Positions 1 to 8,943 of a DNA stretch of 64,000 nucleotides are shown piece by piece; the first letter of the stretch is position 1; every line of letters starts with the position of its first letter. The translations under genes and the position numbers were made by a program. The stretch is from Actinomycetales bacterium (GTDB lineage: Bacteria > Actinomycetota > Actinomycetes > Mycobacteriales > Micromonosporaceae), in NCBI GenBank assembly GCA_002919305.1, contig PKFB01000080.1, positions 62,001 to 126,000 on the forward strand. The letters are read 5' to 3'. The notes under the pieces were generated by a model. That model ran no database searches, was not told the origin of the DNA, and was given only the letters and a program-made list of their open reading frames with translations.

Positions 1-536
1 GGATGAGCGCGTTGGTGGAGGAGTTGCTGCTGCTGGCGCGCTTAGATTCCGCCCCTGAACCCTCCGCGCTGTCCCATGAGCCGGTGGATCTCGCGGCGCT
101 CGCGGTGGACGCGGTGGCCGACGCGACCGCCGTCGAACCGACCCGCCCGATCACCTACCTCGGACCTGACACTCTTATGGTGTCCGGCGATGAATCCCAA
201 CTGCGGCAGGTGCTGGGGAACCTGCTCAGCAACGTGCGGCGGCACACCCCTCCCGACACCGCTGCGGTCGTCCGTCTCTCCGAACGGGATGGCCGGGCCC
301 ACCTTGAGGTGATCGATAGCGGCCCTGGGGTGCCCCAACAGCTGCGGGAACGGATCTTCGAGCGGTTCTACCGCGCTGACCCGTCGCGTACTCGGGCTCG
401 GGGTGGCGCCGGACTCGGGCTGGCCATTGTCGCGGCCGTGGTAGCGGCCCACGGTGGACGTTGCGGGGTCGAGGTGGCTGATCCGGCCTCCGGGACCGGT
501 GCCTGCTTCTGGTTCGAGATACCGGTCGCGCCTTAA
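1..536 (+). CDS. Sensor histidine kinase, C-terminal part (5' end outside window)
   Basis: The gene is cut by the window edge: the phosphoacceptor His box and the membrane/HAMP part lie before base 1. The visible 177 residues begin in the helix just after the His box (SALVEELLLLARLDS, typical of HisKA) and then contain the whole HATPase_c domain: N box with Asn73 and Asn77 (GNLLSNVRRH), G1 box DSGPGVP at about 105-111, F box IFERFYRAD at 118-126 and G2 box GGAGLGLAIV at 134-143. Such kinases autophosphorylate at the membrane and pass phosphate to a response regulator, whose gene would lie upstream, outside the window. An MMPL transporter follows 141 bp downstream and may be a target, but this is inference from proximity. 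The internal ATG at base 3 is not a credible start. Confidence 0.93.
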   Translation, partial: MSALVEELLLLARLDSAPEPSALSHEPVDLAALAVDAVADATAVEPTRPITYLGPDTLMVSGDESQLRQVLGNLLSNVRRHTPPDTAAVVRLSERDGRAHLEVIDSGPGVPQQLRERIFERFYRADPSRTRARGGAGLGLAIVAAVVAAHGGRCGVEVADPASGTGACFWFEIPVAP

Positions 537-677
537 AGCCGGCCAGGATCCCCGGCCGGGAGCCGAGTAGGGAAAACGCGAGGAAGCACGCCTCACCGCC
601 ACCCCCGTTCTGAAGCTCTCAGCCGCCTCTCAGGTCGCCTTCACGGGCTGACAAGGCCAGATCGGTGGGGTGGAGGC

Positions 678-2858
678 ATGACGGCTTTCTCTCGTTTAGT
701 GCTCCGGTACCGTCACGCGGTGCTGTGTGTCTGGGCGCTCGTCCTCGCGGTGGGCGTGTTCGGTACATCGATCACGGTCGATCGCCTCGCCGCTGATTTC
801 AGTCTGCCCGACCAGCGGGGGTATGAGGACAACCTGGACATCCTGGAACACTACGGCGCCGGCGGTCCAGGCGCCCCCTTGGTCGTCGTGACCACCTTCC
901 CGGAGGGGACGACCATCGACAGCCCGGAAGCCACGGACGCGTTGACCAGAGCGGCGGACCAGCTGACCGAGCACGGACTTCGAGTGGCCTCGCCTCTGCA
1001 GCCCGGCGGGGCGGGCCTGGTCTCCCAGGACGGCCGTACCGCCCTCAACCTGGTGTATCCACCGTTCACCGGTGGGGATGACGGACCACCGGCGCAGATC
1101 GTGGAAGGAGTGGCATCGGCGTACCGCTCCGCTGTGCCGTCCGGCACCGACGTTGAGGTGACCGGCCTGGACCTCCTCGCTGAAGGGGAGGAGGAAGAGG
1201 GCGAGGATGACATCGCCCTGCTGATTGAGACCCTGCTGGGCGCCGTCGCCGCCTTGGTGGTTCTGCTGTTCGTCTTCGGATCACTGTTGGCGCTGCTGCC
1301 GTTGCTGGTGGCGGCCGTGTCGATCCTGGCGAGCTTCCTCGGCGTCCTCGGGATGACCTACCTGACCGACGTCATCTTTATCGTGCAGTTCGCCATCGCC
1401 CTGATCGGGCTGGGAATCGCCATCGACTACTCCCTGCTGCTGGTGACCCGGTGGCGTGAGGAACGCTCACGGGGACACGATCCGATCGAGGCGACGCACC
1501 GCGCCATGGCCACCGCCGGACGCGCGGTCGTGTTCAGCGGGCTCACCGTAGCCGTCGGGTTGCTGATCCTTGTCCTGATCCCCGTCCCGTTCCTACGGGT
1601 CTTCGGCCTGGCGTGCATGCTGATCCCGTTGTGCAGCGTCGGGGTCACGATGACGCTGCTGCCGGTGATCCTGGCGACCGTGGGGGCCCGTTTGGACTGG
1701 CCCCGGCGGCAGCGGGGTGCGCGCCCCGGCCGGCTGGGACTGTGGTGGGCACGCCTCGTGCTGCGGCACCGCTGGCTCGCCATACTCGGCGCCGCTGTTC
1801 TGCTCACCCCTCTGATCATCGCCGCGCTCGGGATCCGGCTGGGTGAGGCGCCGGCGCACGCGCTGGCCAACACCGCTGCGGCGCGGGCCGCGGTCACCGC
1901 GGTGACCGACACCGGTGTTCCAGCGGGTGTCTTCACCCCGATCGAGGTGATGGTGCCCGACGCCTCCGATGCCCCCGCGATCATCGATCGACTGTCCGAC
2001 CTGGACGGTGTGTACGCGGTCATCGCACCCCAGGAGACGGGATGGCGTATCGACGGGACGGCCTTAGTAAGCGTGATTCCGGAGGCGGAGACCTCCACCG
2101 ACGCCGGTCAGACGACGGTGGAACAGGTCCAGCAGGCCGTGGACGCGGAGGCGTCCGGGGTCCGGGTTGGAGGCAGCGGCGCGTACCTCCAAGCGGAGAA
2201 GGAAGCGCTGTACGGATGGTTCCCGCTGCTGCTGGCCCTGGTGGGTTTGACAACCTTTGTGCTGCTGGCACGCGCCTTCCGGTCCCTCGTGTTGGCCGCT
2301 CAGGCGATCGTGTTGAACCTACTGTCTATCGGGGCCGCCTACGGCGGGCTGGTACTGATCTGGCAGGAGGGGTACGGGTCGCAGCTGTTGTGGGACATCC
2401 CGGCCCTCGGGTCAGTGTCGACGTTCGTGCCGCTTATGGCCTTCGCCTTCTTGTTCGGTCTGTCCATGGACTATGAGGTGTTCCTGCTGTCGCGGATACG
2501 GGAGGAGTACGACCGCACCGGCTCAACGCGGCTGGCCGTCACCGAGGGCCTGGGTCGGATCGGACGGCTGGTGACCTGCGCCGCCCTGATCCTGTTCTTC
2601 GCATTCGCCTCACTGGCGATGGCGCCTGAGATCGACGTGAAGATCATCGCGACCGCGCTCGGGGTCGGCATCCTCATCGACGCCACGGTGCTGCGGATGC
2701 TGCTGGTTCCCGCCCTGGTCGCGGTCTCTGGACGCTGGACCTGGTGGCTGCCGGTGTGGATGGCCCGTCTGCTGCGGGTTGCTCCTTCGCCGCCGGCGCC
2801 GCGTACCACGCAGGTAGCTGATGCCATGCCGTCACGGCGGCAGGACGTGCTGGTCTGA
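678..2858 (+). CDS. MMPL family (RND superfamily) membrane transporter
   Basis: A 726-residue membrane protein with the two-fold MMPL architecture: a short N-terminal membrane helix, an extracytoplasmic loop, a five- to six-helix bundle, then a repeat of the same pattern. Each half carries the Asp-Tyr dyad used for proton relay in MmpL/RND transporters: IDYSLLLVTR with D250-Y251 and MDYEVFLLSR with D598-Y599. An acidic run near residue 173 precedes the first helix bundle. Family members export lipids, glycolipids or other hydrophobic molecules using the proton gradient; the substrate here cannot be read from sequence. The ATG is 13 bp after a GGGG-rich stretch (gtggggtgg). A histidine kinase gene ends 141 bp upstream, so the pair may be regulated together. 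Confidence 0.93.
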   Translation: MTAFSRLVLRYRHAVLCVWALVLAVGVFGTSITVDRLAADFSLPDQRGYEDNLDILEHYGAGGPGAPLVVVTTFPEGTTIDSPEATDALTRAADQLTEHGLRVASPLQPGGAGLVSQDGRTALNLVYPPFTGGDDGPPAQIVEGVASAYRSAVPSGTDVEVTGLDLLAEGEEEEGEDDIALLIETLLGAVAALVVLLFVFGSLLALLPLLVAAVSILASFLGVLGMTYLTDVIFIVQFAIALIGLGIAIDYSLLLVTRWREERSRGHDPIEATHRAMATAGRAVVFSGLTVAVGLLILVLIPVPFLRVFGLACMLIPLCSVGVTMTLLPVILATVGARLDWPRRQRGARPGRLGLWWARLVLRHRWLAILGAAVLLTPLIIAALGIRLGEAPAHALANTAAARAAVTAVTDTGVPAGVFTPIEVMVPDASDAPAIIDRLSDLDGVYAVIAPQETGWRIDGTALVSVIPEAETSTDAGQTTVEQVQQAVDAEASGVRVGGSGAYLQAEKEALYGWFPLLLALVGLTTFVLLARAFRSLVLAAQAIVLNLLSIGAAYGGLVLIWQEGYGSQLLWDIPALGSVSTFVPLMAFAFLFGLSMDYEVFLLSRIREEYDRTGSTRLAVTEGLGRIGRLVTCAALILFFAFASLAMAPEIDVKIIATALGVGILIDATVLRMLLVPALVAVSGRWTWWLPVWMARLLRVAPSPPAPRTTQVADAMPSRRQDVLV

Positions 2859-2955
2859 CCTGTTATCCACAACGCGTGGTCTCGTCATTGCACAGCATGT
2901 CGGAAAGACCTACCGTGAGCGTCGCATTGGGGACCAAAAGCGTTGTGGAGCGGGA

Positions 2956-3333
2956 ATGGCCGAGGAGGAGTTCGCCGGAAACGAAACGGTGGCAATCAAT
3001 GTCACCTCGCTGCGGGGGTGGGCGGATCAACTCGCTGATCTGCCCACCCTGGCCCGACCACACATAGATCTGGAGGATGGGCCGTTGGGCATAGGCCGCG
3101 ATGAGCGCCTAGAGATGGCGGTCCACCTCCGGAACAAGACGTACAGCGCGAGCATCGCGACCTGGGACTTCCTGCGTTTTCTGGATCAGGAGTTCACGCG
3201 GTTTGCCGAGGCGACTCGACAGATCGCGGATCTGTACGCGGAAACAGACGCCTACCTCGCCGCCACCCAAAACGACATCCTGGTACGGCTGGGCGATGTG
3301 GAGACTCCCAACCTTTCCGAAGGCGAGGGCTGA
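2956..3333 (+). CDS. Small ESX/WXG100-like protein with YxxxD signal (type VII cluster)
   Basis: A 125-residue, mostly helical, acidic protein that I do not recognise as a named family. The ATG at 2956 is chosen because GGAG (2947-2950) lies five bases upstream and the protein then has the length expected of ESX-like secreted helical hairpins (about 100 residues). It contains Y94-A-E-T-D98 near the C-terminus, which fits the general type VII secretion signal YxxxD/E. A clear central WXG is missing, although W22 and W70 flank the first helical region. The stop overlaps the ATG of the next gene (TGATG), so it is translationally coupled to a WXG-like Pro-rich protein and then to a mycosin. Role as type VII substrate or partner is inferred from the motif and the neighbours. 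Confidence 0.7.
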   Translation: MAEEEFAGNETVAINVTSLRGWADQLADLPTLARPHIDLEDGPLGIGRDERLEMAVHLRNKTYSASIATWDFLRFLDQEFTRFAEATRQIADLYAETDAYLAATQNDILVRLGDVETPNLSEGEG

Positions 3334-4811
3334 TGGAGGACATCGGAGCGCCGACGAGCCCGTTAACCCGTTACAGCTACGAGCAACTGCGCGAGATGGC
3401 CTGGGCTGACAGCCCGGAACAGATCGCTGAGACGGCGCGGCGGTGGGTGATGGTCGCGGACACCCTCCGAGCCCGGGCACGGTTCCTGGAACGCGCGGCG
3501 GAGCTGATGCGGCCAATATGGCAGAGCCCGGCGGGTGAGCTTTACATCGCACACATGACCCGCCTGGCGGAGCGACTGCGTGAAAGCGCCGATGTCGCTA
3601 TGGCGAATGCTCCGGTGCTGCGGACTGTCCGGGACAGACTTCAGGAGGTACAGAATCTCTTCTCTGACCTCGATAGAGAACCGTCAACGCAGGAGCCGCA
3701 ACTAGCCCCACGGCCGGGGGAGTCGGTATACGTACCGAACGGCCATTTCGCCGATCCACGCTACCGGCGGGCCCTGGACGCGATGATCGCCCTCGAACAC
3801 ACCTACCACGATGCTCGCTTCAAGCTCCAGAACCCAGGGGCGGCAGCGGTTGAGCCGCCCGTAAATGAGGAGGAACAGGCCAGTAGCCGGGCAACAAATT
3901 CATTTAACGGGGCGGGTGATGACACTTTCTCGACGGTCCCGTCCTATAACAATGGATCGGCTTCACCATCGGGCGGGTCTACGGGGACGAACCCCATAGC
4001 GACCGATGTTCCCGGTAGCGGTGATAGCTGGAACAACGACGGGTGGACCGATAGTGATGGTCCCATTCTCAGTGGTGGCTCACCCCCACCAGGAGTCACC
4101 GCACCGCCGGTCGGCACTATTCCTCCTCCCACCCTGGGAGGCGGTGGGGTACCGGGTTCTCCGGGAACCCCACCGCTGGCTCCAGGCCTTCCATTCCCGC
4201 CTGGGGGCGCCACTGTGCCGCCGCACACGCCACCACATTCACCACCGCCCGGCGTCGCTCCCATTTCCCGAGGACCCGGCGGCAGCGGTCTGTTCGGTAC
4301 TCCCCGCATCGGTGGGCGGCCCGGGCTCCCTATCGGGGGAGTCATCGGTGGCACCCAGCCACCAGGAGGAAATTCCTTGCCCTCCGCTCCCATGGCCCCG
4401 CCCCGGTCCGGGACACCCACGCCACTAGCCGGAAGTGAGACCACATCTACTGGACCTACTGGCGCGCGACAGCCCGGACAAGGCTCGCCCGTAGGACCGT
4501 ACCCACCCGGCGGTGCTCCCCTGGTGGACGACGGGCGTAGGCGTGGGCGCCGGTCACGGTTGACCGAGGATCCCGCGGTGTGGCGGGACGAGAAGACACC
4601 CCGTACGCGAGGTGTGCTTGGACAGAACCGGGTACCGGCGCGGACCGGACGCCCGAAACCCCCAGAACGCCGGCCTGTGGAACCACCACCACCCACCAAT
4701 CAGCTCGGCGCGCCTGACCCTTGCCGTGATAACGCCGATTTCGGAGCTGGCTACCGTGATCGCAACGGTCAGGTCGTAAGTTTCCGGAGGACGCCGCGTG
4801 GCCAGGGCTGA
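3333..4811 (+). CDS. WXG100-like N-terminal domain with long Pro/Gly-rich tail
   Basis: A 492-residue protein starting at the TGATG overlap with the upstream gene. Residues about 25-135 form amphipathic helices with W63-Q-S-P-A-G at a turn, which resembles the WXG loop of ESX/PPE-type proteins. From about residue 195 to 430 the chain is low-complexity Pro, Gly, Ser and Thr (many PPG, PGG and GGG runs), and the last 60 residues are basic with a single Cys (PCRD). There is no signal peptide or membrane helix. The 3' end overlaps the mycosin gene by 14 bp. In type VII loci the mycosin sits next to secreted WXG/PPE proteins, so this is a likely secreted substrate or cell-wall component, but it matches no PPE signature I can see. 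Function unknown. Confidence 0.72.
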   Translation: MEDIGAPTSPLTRYSYEQLREMAWADSPEQIAETARRWVMVADTLRARARFLERAAELMRPIWQSPAGELYIAHMTRLAERLRESADVAMANAPVLRTVRDRLQEVQNLFSDLDREPSTQEPQLAPRPGESVYVPNGHFADPRYRRALDAMIALEHTYHDARFKLQNPGAAAVEPPVNEEEQASSRATNSFNGAGDDTFSTVPSYNNGSASPSGGSTGTNPIATDVPGSGDSWNNDGWTDSDGPILSGGSPPPGVTAPPVGTIPPPTLGGGGVPGSPGTPPLAPGLPFPPGGATVPPHTPPHSPPPGVAPISRGPGGSGLFGTPRIGGRPGLPIGGVIGGTQPPGGNSLPSAPMAPPRSGTPTPLAGSETTSTGPTGARQPGQGSPVGPYPPGGAPLVDDGRRRGRRSRLTEDPAVWRDEKTPRTRGVLGQNRVPARTGRPKPPERRPVEPPPPTNQLGAPDPCRDNADFGAGYRDRNGQVVSFRRTPRGQG

Positions 4812-6045
4812 GTTGATCCGGGTGTTTCGCTGGCTGGTGTGCATTGTGGGGGTGTCCAGTGCCGTCATCGCCTTGACCGGAACGCCGGCTAGGGCCGATG
4901 AGATCCGTGACGCCCAATGGCACTTGAGTTTCCTTCGCGTGGCGGAGATTCACGAGATCACGCGGGGGGAGGGGGTCACGGTCGCCGTGATCGACACAGG
5001 CGTGGACGCCTCACACCCGGATCTGGCCGGGAATGTTCTGCCAGGGCTGGATTTTGTGACGGGTGGAGACGGCCGTGCAGACTCCGACGGCCACGGGACC
5101 GCGATGGCCTCGCTGATTGCGGGCCATGGACACGGGGACGGCAACACGGACGGCGTCCTCGGCTTGGCTCCAGAAGCCAACATACTCCCTGTTCGGGTTC
5201 AGCCTGGAGATGCTTCAGAAGCCGACGAATGGGAGGCTGAAGGGGGAGAGATAGCAGAGGGGATCCGATGGGCTGTAAATCAGGGTGCGAGGGTTATTAA
5301 CATATCCTTGTCAACGCGTCGCAGTATTGAGCTCCAGGAAGCTTTAGAATATGCCCTTGAGCGGAATGTCGTAGTGATTACGGCTGCGGGAAACACGACT
5401 CTGGGAGACCAAGAAGTAGATGGTCTAGGCACTTTTCCTGGGGCTTTGGTGGTGTCTGGGACCGACCGGCAAGGATTTTTCTCACCGGTCTCTGTTCGAG
5501 GCGACCAGGTGGCATTGGCGGCGCCCGCGGAGGAGATCATGGCCGCGGGAGCTGGACATGACTATTACACCAGCAGGGGAACAAGCAACGCGACAGCCTT
5601 GGTGTCAGCAGCGGCGGCTCTGGTGATTTCTGAGTATCCCGAGCTCGATGCCGCCAATGTCATTAACAGGCTGATCCAGACCGCGGATGACCGCGGGCCG
5701 TCCGGGCGCGATATGGAATACGGGTTCGGCGTGGTTGATCCCTTGGCGGCTCTCACGGAAGACGTCGAGCCGGTTGATGAGAATCCGCTTGGAACCGGGC
5801 CTGGGCTGGAACCACCCGAGGAGACCCCTGGGAGCCCACCCGCGCCGCCCGAAGAGGCGGCCGCCGGGGTGGGCGGTGGTGTTTTAGCTCTGATCGGGGT
5901 CGCTATCGCCGGGGGCATTGTGAGCCTCGTGCTCTTTCTCATCTGGCGTACGCGCCGTGCCCGCCGTCATCACACGTTCAATCCACCACCACCGCCACCT
6001 GTGAACACCCAAGCTTCGTCACACAGATCGCCGTGGGCCCCGTAG
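4798..6045 (+). CDS. mycP: Type VII secretion-associated serine protease mycosin (subtilisin S8)
   Basis: A 415-residue membrane-anchored subtilase. Residues 1-33 are a Sec signal peptide ending ATGTPARA-like (GTPARA/DE). The catalytic triad is intact: D66 in VIDTGVD, H99 in DGHGTAMA and S263 in RGTSNATA; N199 in TAAGN is the oxyanion residue. A Pro-rich linker (about 325-355) leads to a single C-terminal transmembrane helix (about 361-383), then RRARRHH and a Pro-rich cytoplasmic tail. This is the layout of MycP, which stabilises ESX secretion complexes and processes some substrates outside the membrane. The GTG start has GGAGGA seven bases before it and overlaps the upstream gene. No EccB, EccC, EccD or EccE gene lies beside it. 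Confidence 0.93.
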   Translation: MARAELIRVFRWLVCIVGVSSAVIALTGTPARADEIRDAQWHLSFLRVAEIHEITRGEGVTVAVIDTGVDASHPDLAGNVLPGLDFVTGGDGRADSDGHGTAMASLIAGHGHGDGNTDGVLGLAPEANILPVRVQPGDASEADEWEAEGGEIAEGIRWAVNQGARVINISLSTRRSIELQEALEYALERNVVVITAAGNTTLGDQEVDGLGTFPGALVVSGTDRQGFFSPVSVRGDQVALAAPAEEIMAAGAGHDYYTSRGTSNATALVSAAAALVISEYPELDAANVINRLIQTADDRGPSGRDMEYGFGVVDPLAALTEDVEPVDENPLGTGPGLEPPEETPGSPPAPPEEAAAGVGGGVLALIGVAIAGGIVSLVLFLIWRTRRARRHHTFNPPPPPPVNTQASSHRSPWAP

Positions 6046-6064
6046 GGAGCTGTGAACGCTTGGC

Positions 6065-6097
6065 GTGAGGGTGCGGGGATGCACACCGCACCCTCAC
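6065..6097. terminator. Bidirectional terminator between mycP and tldE
   Basis: Perfect 12-bp inverted repeat gtgagggtgcgg / ccgcaccctcac with a 9-base loop, in the 79-bp gap between two convergent genes. It has no T tract, as is common for actinobacterial hairpins. Confidence 0.85.
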
Positions 6098-6124
6098 AGG
6101 CGAGACGTGACGACTGGACGCAGG

Positions 6125-7513
6125 TCAGCCGGTCGCGTCACCGGTGAAGTTCCAGGACTCCACGGCGAGCGCAGGCGCGGTGGCGGTCAACAGGCCCCAG
6201 TTGTAGGGGATCGTGATCGCTCGTGACCCCACTGCCCGAACCGCCCCAGGCGCCAGGGCCGACGGGTAGGACTGCGTGAACCTCAGGTTGCGTACCGGCC
6301 GGACAAGCTCGCCGTTTTCGATGAGCCACACGCCGTTGCGGGTCAGGCCCGTCATCACGACGGTTCTCGGGTCCAAGACCCGGGTGTACCACAGGTCGCT
6401 GACGAGCAGACCACGCTCCATACCCGCGATCAGCGGCGCCACAGACGGATCAGCGATCGGAAGATCGTCCACGGTGGACGATCCGGCGGGCGCCTCCGGT
6501 GCGGGGGAAAGCAGAAGGTTCTGGGGGAACGGCCCCAACCGCGCGCCGCCGGCGATCGCGTGCCCGGTCGAGGACACCTTCAGCGCCGCCGCGGTCCGTC
6601 GGTCATGGACCGCGGTCTGCGTCACCCCGTCGGTCACTAGATTCAGCCGCCGCTTGGGAGTGCCCTCAATGTCGAAGGGCAACCCCAGGGTGGGATCGTC
6701 GACCAAGGAGATAACCGGATCAAACTGGGCTTCACCGGGGGCGATGAAGGACCGCCTCTCCAACAGTGCCTTGCCGTTGAAGCCATAGAGCCCCAGCGAG
6801 ATCAGCACATCGATCACGGCGGCGGGCTCCAGGACCACCGGGTATTGGCCGGCCGGCAGGGTCACCGGCTCAGTGCCGGCCCGTGCCTTGGCCACCGCCA
6901 CCGCTCCTAACCGCGCGCCGTCCATATCAGACAGGCGAACGCTGGCGATCCGGGCCACCCCGTCCGAGGATGGGGTACGCGCGATCGCGTCCACAGCGGC
7001 GGTGGAGGCGGCTCCCGTCACCGACCGGCCAGCCGTGTTGGCGTACGCGGCGGTGCTTCCCGTGGTGCGGCAGTACCCGGCGGTGGGTAGACCTTCGGCG
7101 GCGTCGACGAATGCGCGTACCACCGCCGCCCGGTCGTCGGGGGAGGCGTGGAAGGTCGCTTCGTCCAGGTTGTTCTGTCCATGAAGGGCAGCTTCGGCGC
7201 TTTCAGCGCCGTTGAGTCCGGGCCAACTGGGATCGACCGGTAGCAGCTGGGACGCTGTCAGGGTACGCGCCACAAAATCGTCCAGACTGGACAGTGGCCC
7301 TATGTTGGCCGATCCGATCGCGGTACGCCCGTCGTGATGCAACCGCAGCCACACCGACGTGCCCTCGTCGGCGACGTTCTGATGGATGAAGGAATTCGCG
7401 AACCGCGTCAGGGCCAGCCGGTGGGTCTCTACGAAGACCTCCGCCGCCGCGTTCGGGGCCCGGTGACGGACCAGCTCCAGCACCTGCGCCGCGATGTCCA
7501 GTTCCGCGCTCAT
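6125..7513 (-). CDS. tldE: TldE/PmbA-type metallopeptidase-like subunit
   Basis: A 462-residue member of the TldD/PmbA (U62) family; it starts with MSAELDIAAQVLELV and carries the N-terminal domain with ANSFIHQNV and the C-terminal beta-rich domain. It lacks the zinc-binding HExxxH of TldD, as expected for the TldE/PmbA partner. In E. coli TldD and TldE form a heterodimeric protease that degrades unfolded peptides and matures microcin B17 and CcdA. The ATG overlaps the stop of tldD by four bases (ATGA), so the two are translationally coupled and made in equal amounts. No RiPP precursor was noticed beside the pair, so a housekeeping role is likely. Confidence 0.9.
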   Translation of the reverse strand: MSAELDIAAQVLELVRHRAPNAAAEVFVETHRLALTRFANSFIHQNVADEGTSVWLRLHHDGRTAIGSANIGPLSSLDDFVARTLTASQLLPVDPSWPGLNGAESAEAALHGQNNLDEATFHASPDDRAAVVRAFVDAAEGLPTAGYCRTTGSTAAYANTAGRSVTGAASTAAVDAIARTPSSDGVARIASVRLSDMDGARLGAVAVAKARAGTEPVTLPAGQYPVVLEPAAVIDVLISLGLYGFNGKALLERRSFIAPGEAQFDPVISLVDDPTLGLPFDIEGTPKRRLNLVTDGVTQTAVHDRRTAAALKVSSTGHAIAGGARLGPFPQNLLLSPAPEAPAGSSTVDDLPIADPSVAPLIAGMERGLLVSDLWYTRVLDPRTVVMTGLTRNGVWLIENGELVRPVRNLRFTQSYPSALAPGAVRAVGSRAITIPYNWGLLTATAPALAVESWNFTGDATG

Positions 7514-8943
7514 CCGCGTACCCCCACTCGGACATTGGTGAAACGAGCCGGCACCGCTGGGTGGCCGGTGTGGCCGATTTGGCTGGGTTGGCCCTTACCG
7601 CAGTTGGGGGTACCCCAGACGATCAACTCGTCAGCGCCCCCGAGCATGTCCATGGAACGCCAGAACACCGGTCCGATCCCGGTGTAGGTGGGGTTGCGCA
7701 GCATCCGGCCCCGCTTCCCGTTCCGGATCTCCCACCCAATCTCACATCCGAACTGGAAGTTGAGCCGCTTGTCATCGATCGACCAGGAACGGTTGGTCTC
7801 CATGAACACGCCTTCGGAGGTCTCGGCGATCATCTCCTCCAGCGAGTGCGGACCCGGCAGCAGCCCGACGTTGGTCATCCGGACCATCGGGAGCCGCGCC
7901 CAGCCGTCGGACCGTACGCTGCCGGCGTAGTCCAAGCCTGCGACGGCAGCTGAGTCACGTCCGGCCAGCACACCCACCCAGATTCCGTCCCGCACGATGT
8001 CCCGCGGGGCGGCGGGAGTGCCTTCGTCGTCGTACCCGAACGACCCGAGCGCACCGGGGATGGTCGGGTCGGCCGTGATGTTCATCAGGGGCGAGCCGTA
8101 CTGCAGGTTGCCCAGTTGGGATAGATCGAGCCAGCTCGTACCGGCGAACGCCGCCTCCCAGCCCAGGATCCGGTCCAGCTCAACGGCGTGTCCCACGGAT
8201 TCGTGGATCTGAAGCGCCATCTGTTCGGAACCCAGGATTAAGGTGGTGGTGCCTTCCGGGCACGGTGGGGCGGTAAGGAGGGCGCGCGCTTCGGAGGCGA
8301 GCTGGGGAGCGGAGCCGATCAGGTCCAAGTCTTCCACCAGCTCCCATCCCGCGGTCCCGTACTGCCGGGGAGAGCTGCGCCGTTGGGTCTCATGCTCCCC
8401 AATCGCGGTCGCGCTGGAGCCCGCGCCGCATTTGCGGATGTGCTGCTCGATGCGGTGCCCGGCACTAGAGGTGAACCAGATGCGGGCGTCCCAGATCGAG
8501 TAGCTGGCCTCCGCGATGTCCGCGCCGTGCTCGACCATCAGCCGTGTCGTCTCGACCAGCAGGTCGCCTTTCTCGGATAACGACACTGACAGCGGATCGA
8601 TCCGGCACGGGTTGGCCCAGCTGTCGACCCTCACCTCGACCTCAACCAGCTCCAACGGTGGCCCGGGTACGCGGGCGCTGGCGCGTGCGATCTCAGTGGC
8701 GGCGCGCCCGGCGCGTCGGGCGCCGGCCTCCGTGAGGTCCGGCAGGGCGTGGAAACCCCAGGACGAACCGACCAGCGCCCTGACCCCGATACCGGCGTCC
8801 TCGGTTTGGGTCAGGTCCTCCACTTCGGTGTTCCGGACTGACATGGACTCGTACCGTCGGTGCATAACGCGGGCGTCGGCGTACCGGGCGCCCGCCTCTA
8901 TAGCGGCTGCCACCGCTGCGTCAGCCACCTCGAAAAAGCTCAT
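7510..8943 (-). CDS. tldD: TldD metalloprotease
   Basis: A 477-residue protein if started at the ATG of MSFFEVADAAV; an in-frame ATG at 8973 would add ten residues (MAPRHMPECL) but has no ribosome binding site, whereas AGAG precedes the chosen start weakly. The family metal motif is present as HESVGHAVELD (HExxxH plus downstream acidic residue; the later Cys is in FQFGCEIG), so this is the catalytic zinc subunit of the TldD/TldE protease. N-terminal motif ARYADARVMHRRYESMSVRN is characteristic of actinobacterial TldD. It is transcribed first in a two-gene operon with tldE. Confidence 0.9.
   Translation of the reverse strand: MSFFEVADAAVAAAIEAGARYADARVMHRRYESMSVRNTEVEDLTQTEDAGIGVRALVGSSWGFHALPDLTEAGARRAGRAATEIARASARVPGPPLELVEVEVRVDSWANPCRIDPLSVSLSEKGDLLVETTRLMVEHGADIAEASYSIWDARIWFTSSAGHRIEQHIRKCGAGSSATAIGEHETQRRSSPRQYGTAGWELVEDLDLIGSAPQLASEARALLTAPPCPEGTTTLILGSEQMALQIHESVGHAVELDRILGWEAAFAGTSWLDLSQLGNLQYGSPLMNITADPTIPGALGSFGYDDEGTPAAPRDIVRDGIWVGVLAGRDSAAVAGLDYAGSVRSDGWARLPMVRMTNVGLLPGPHSLEEMIAETSEGVFMETNRSWSIDDKRLNFQFGCEIGWEIRNGKRGRMLRNPTYTGIGPVFWRSMDMLGGADELIVWGTPNCGKGQPSQIGHTGHPAVPARFTNVRVGVRG

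Noticed and set aside
3944-4699. 251-codon Gly/Pro-rich minus-strand frame
   Set aside because: Mirror of the Pro/Gly-rich tail of the WXG-like gene; the low complexity arises from GC-rich codons on both strands.
6125-8943. tldD/tldE as part of a RiPP (microcin-like) cluster
   Set aside because: No precursor peptide, cyclodehydratase or exporter gene lies next to the pair.
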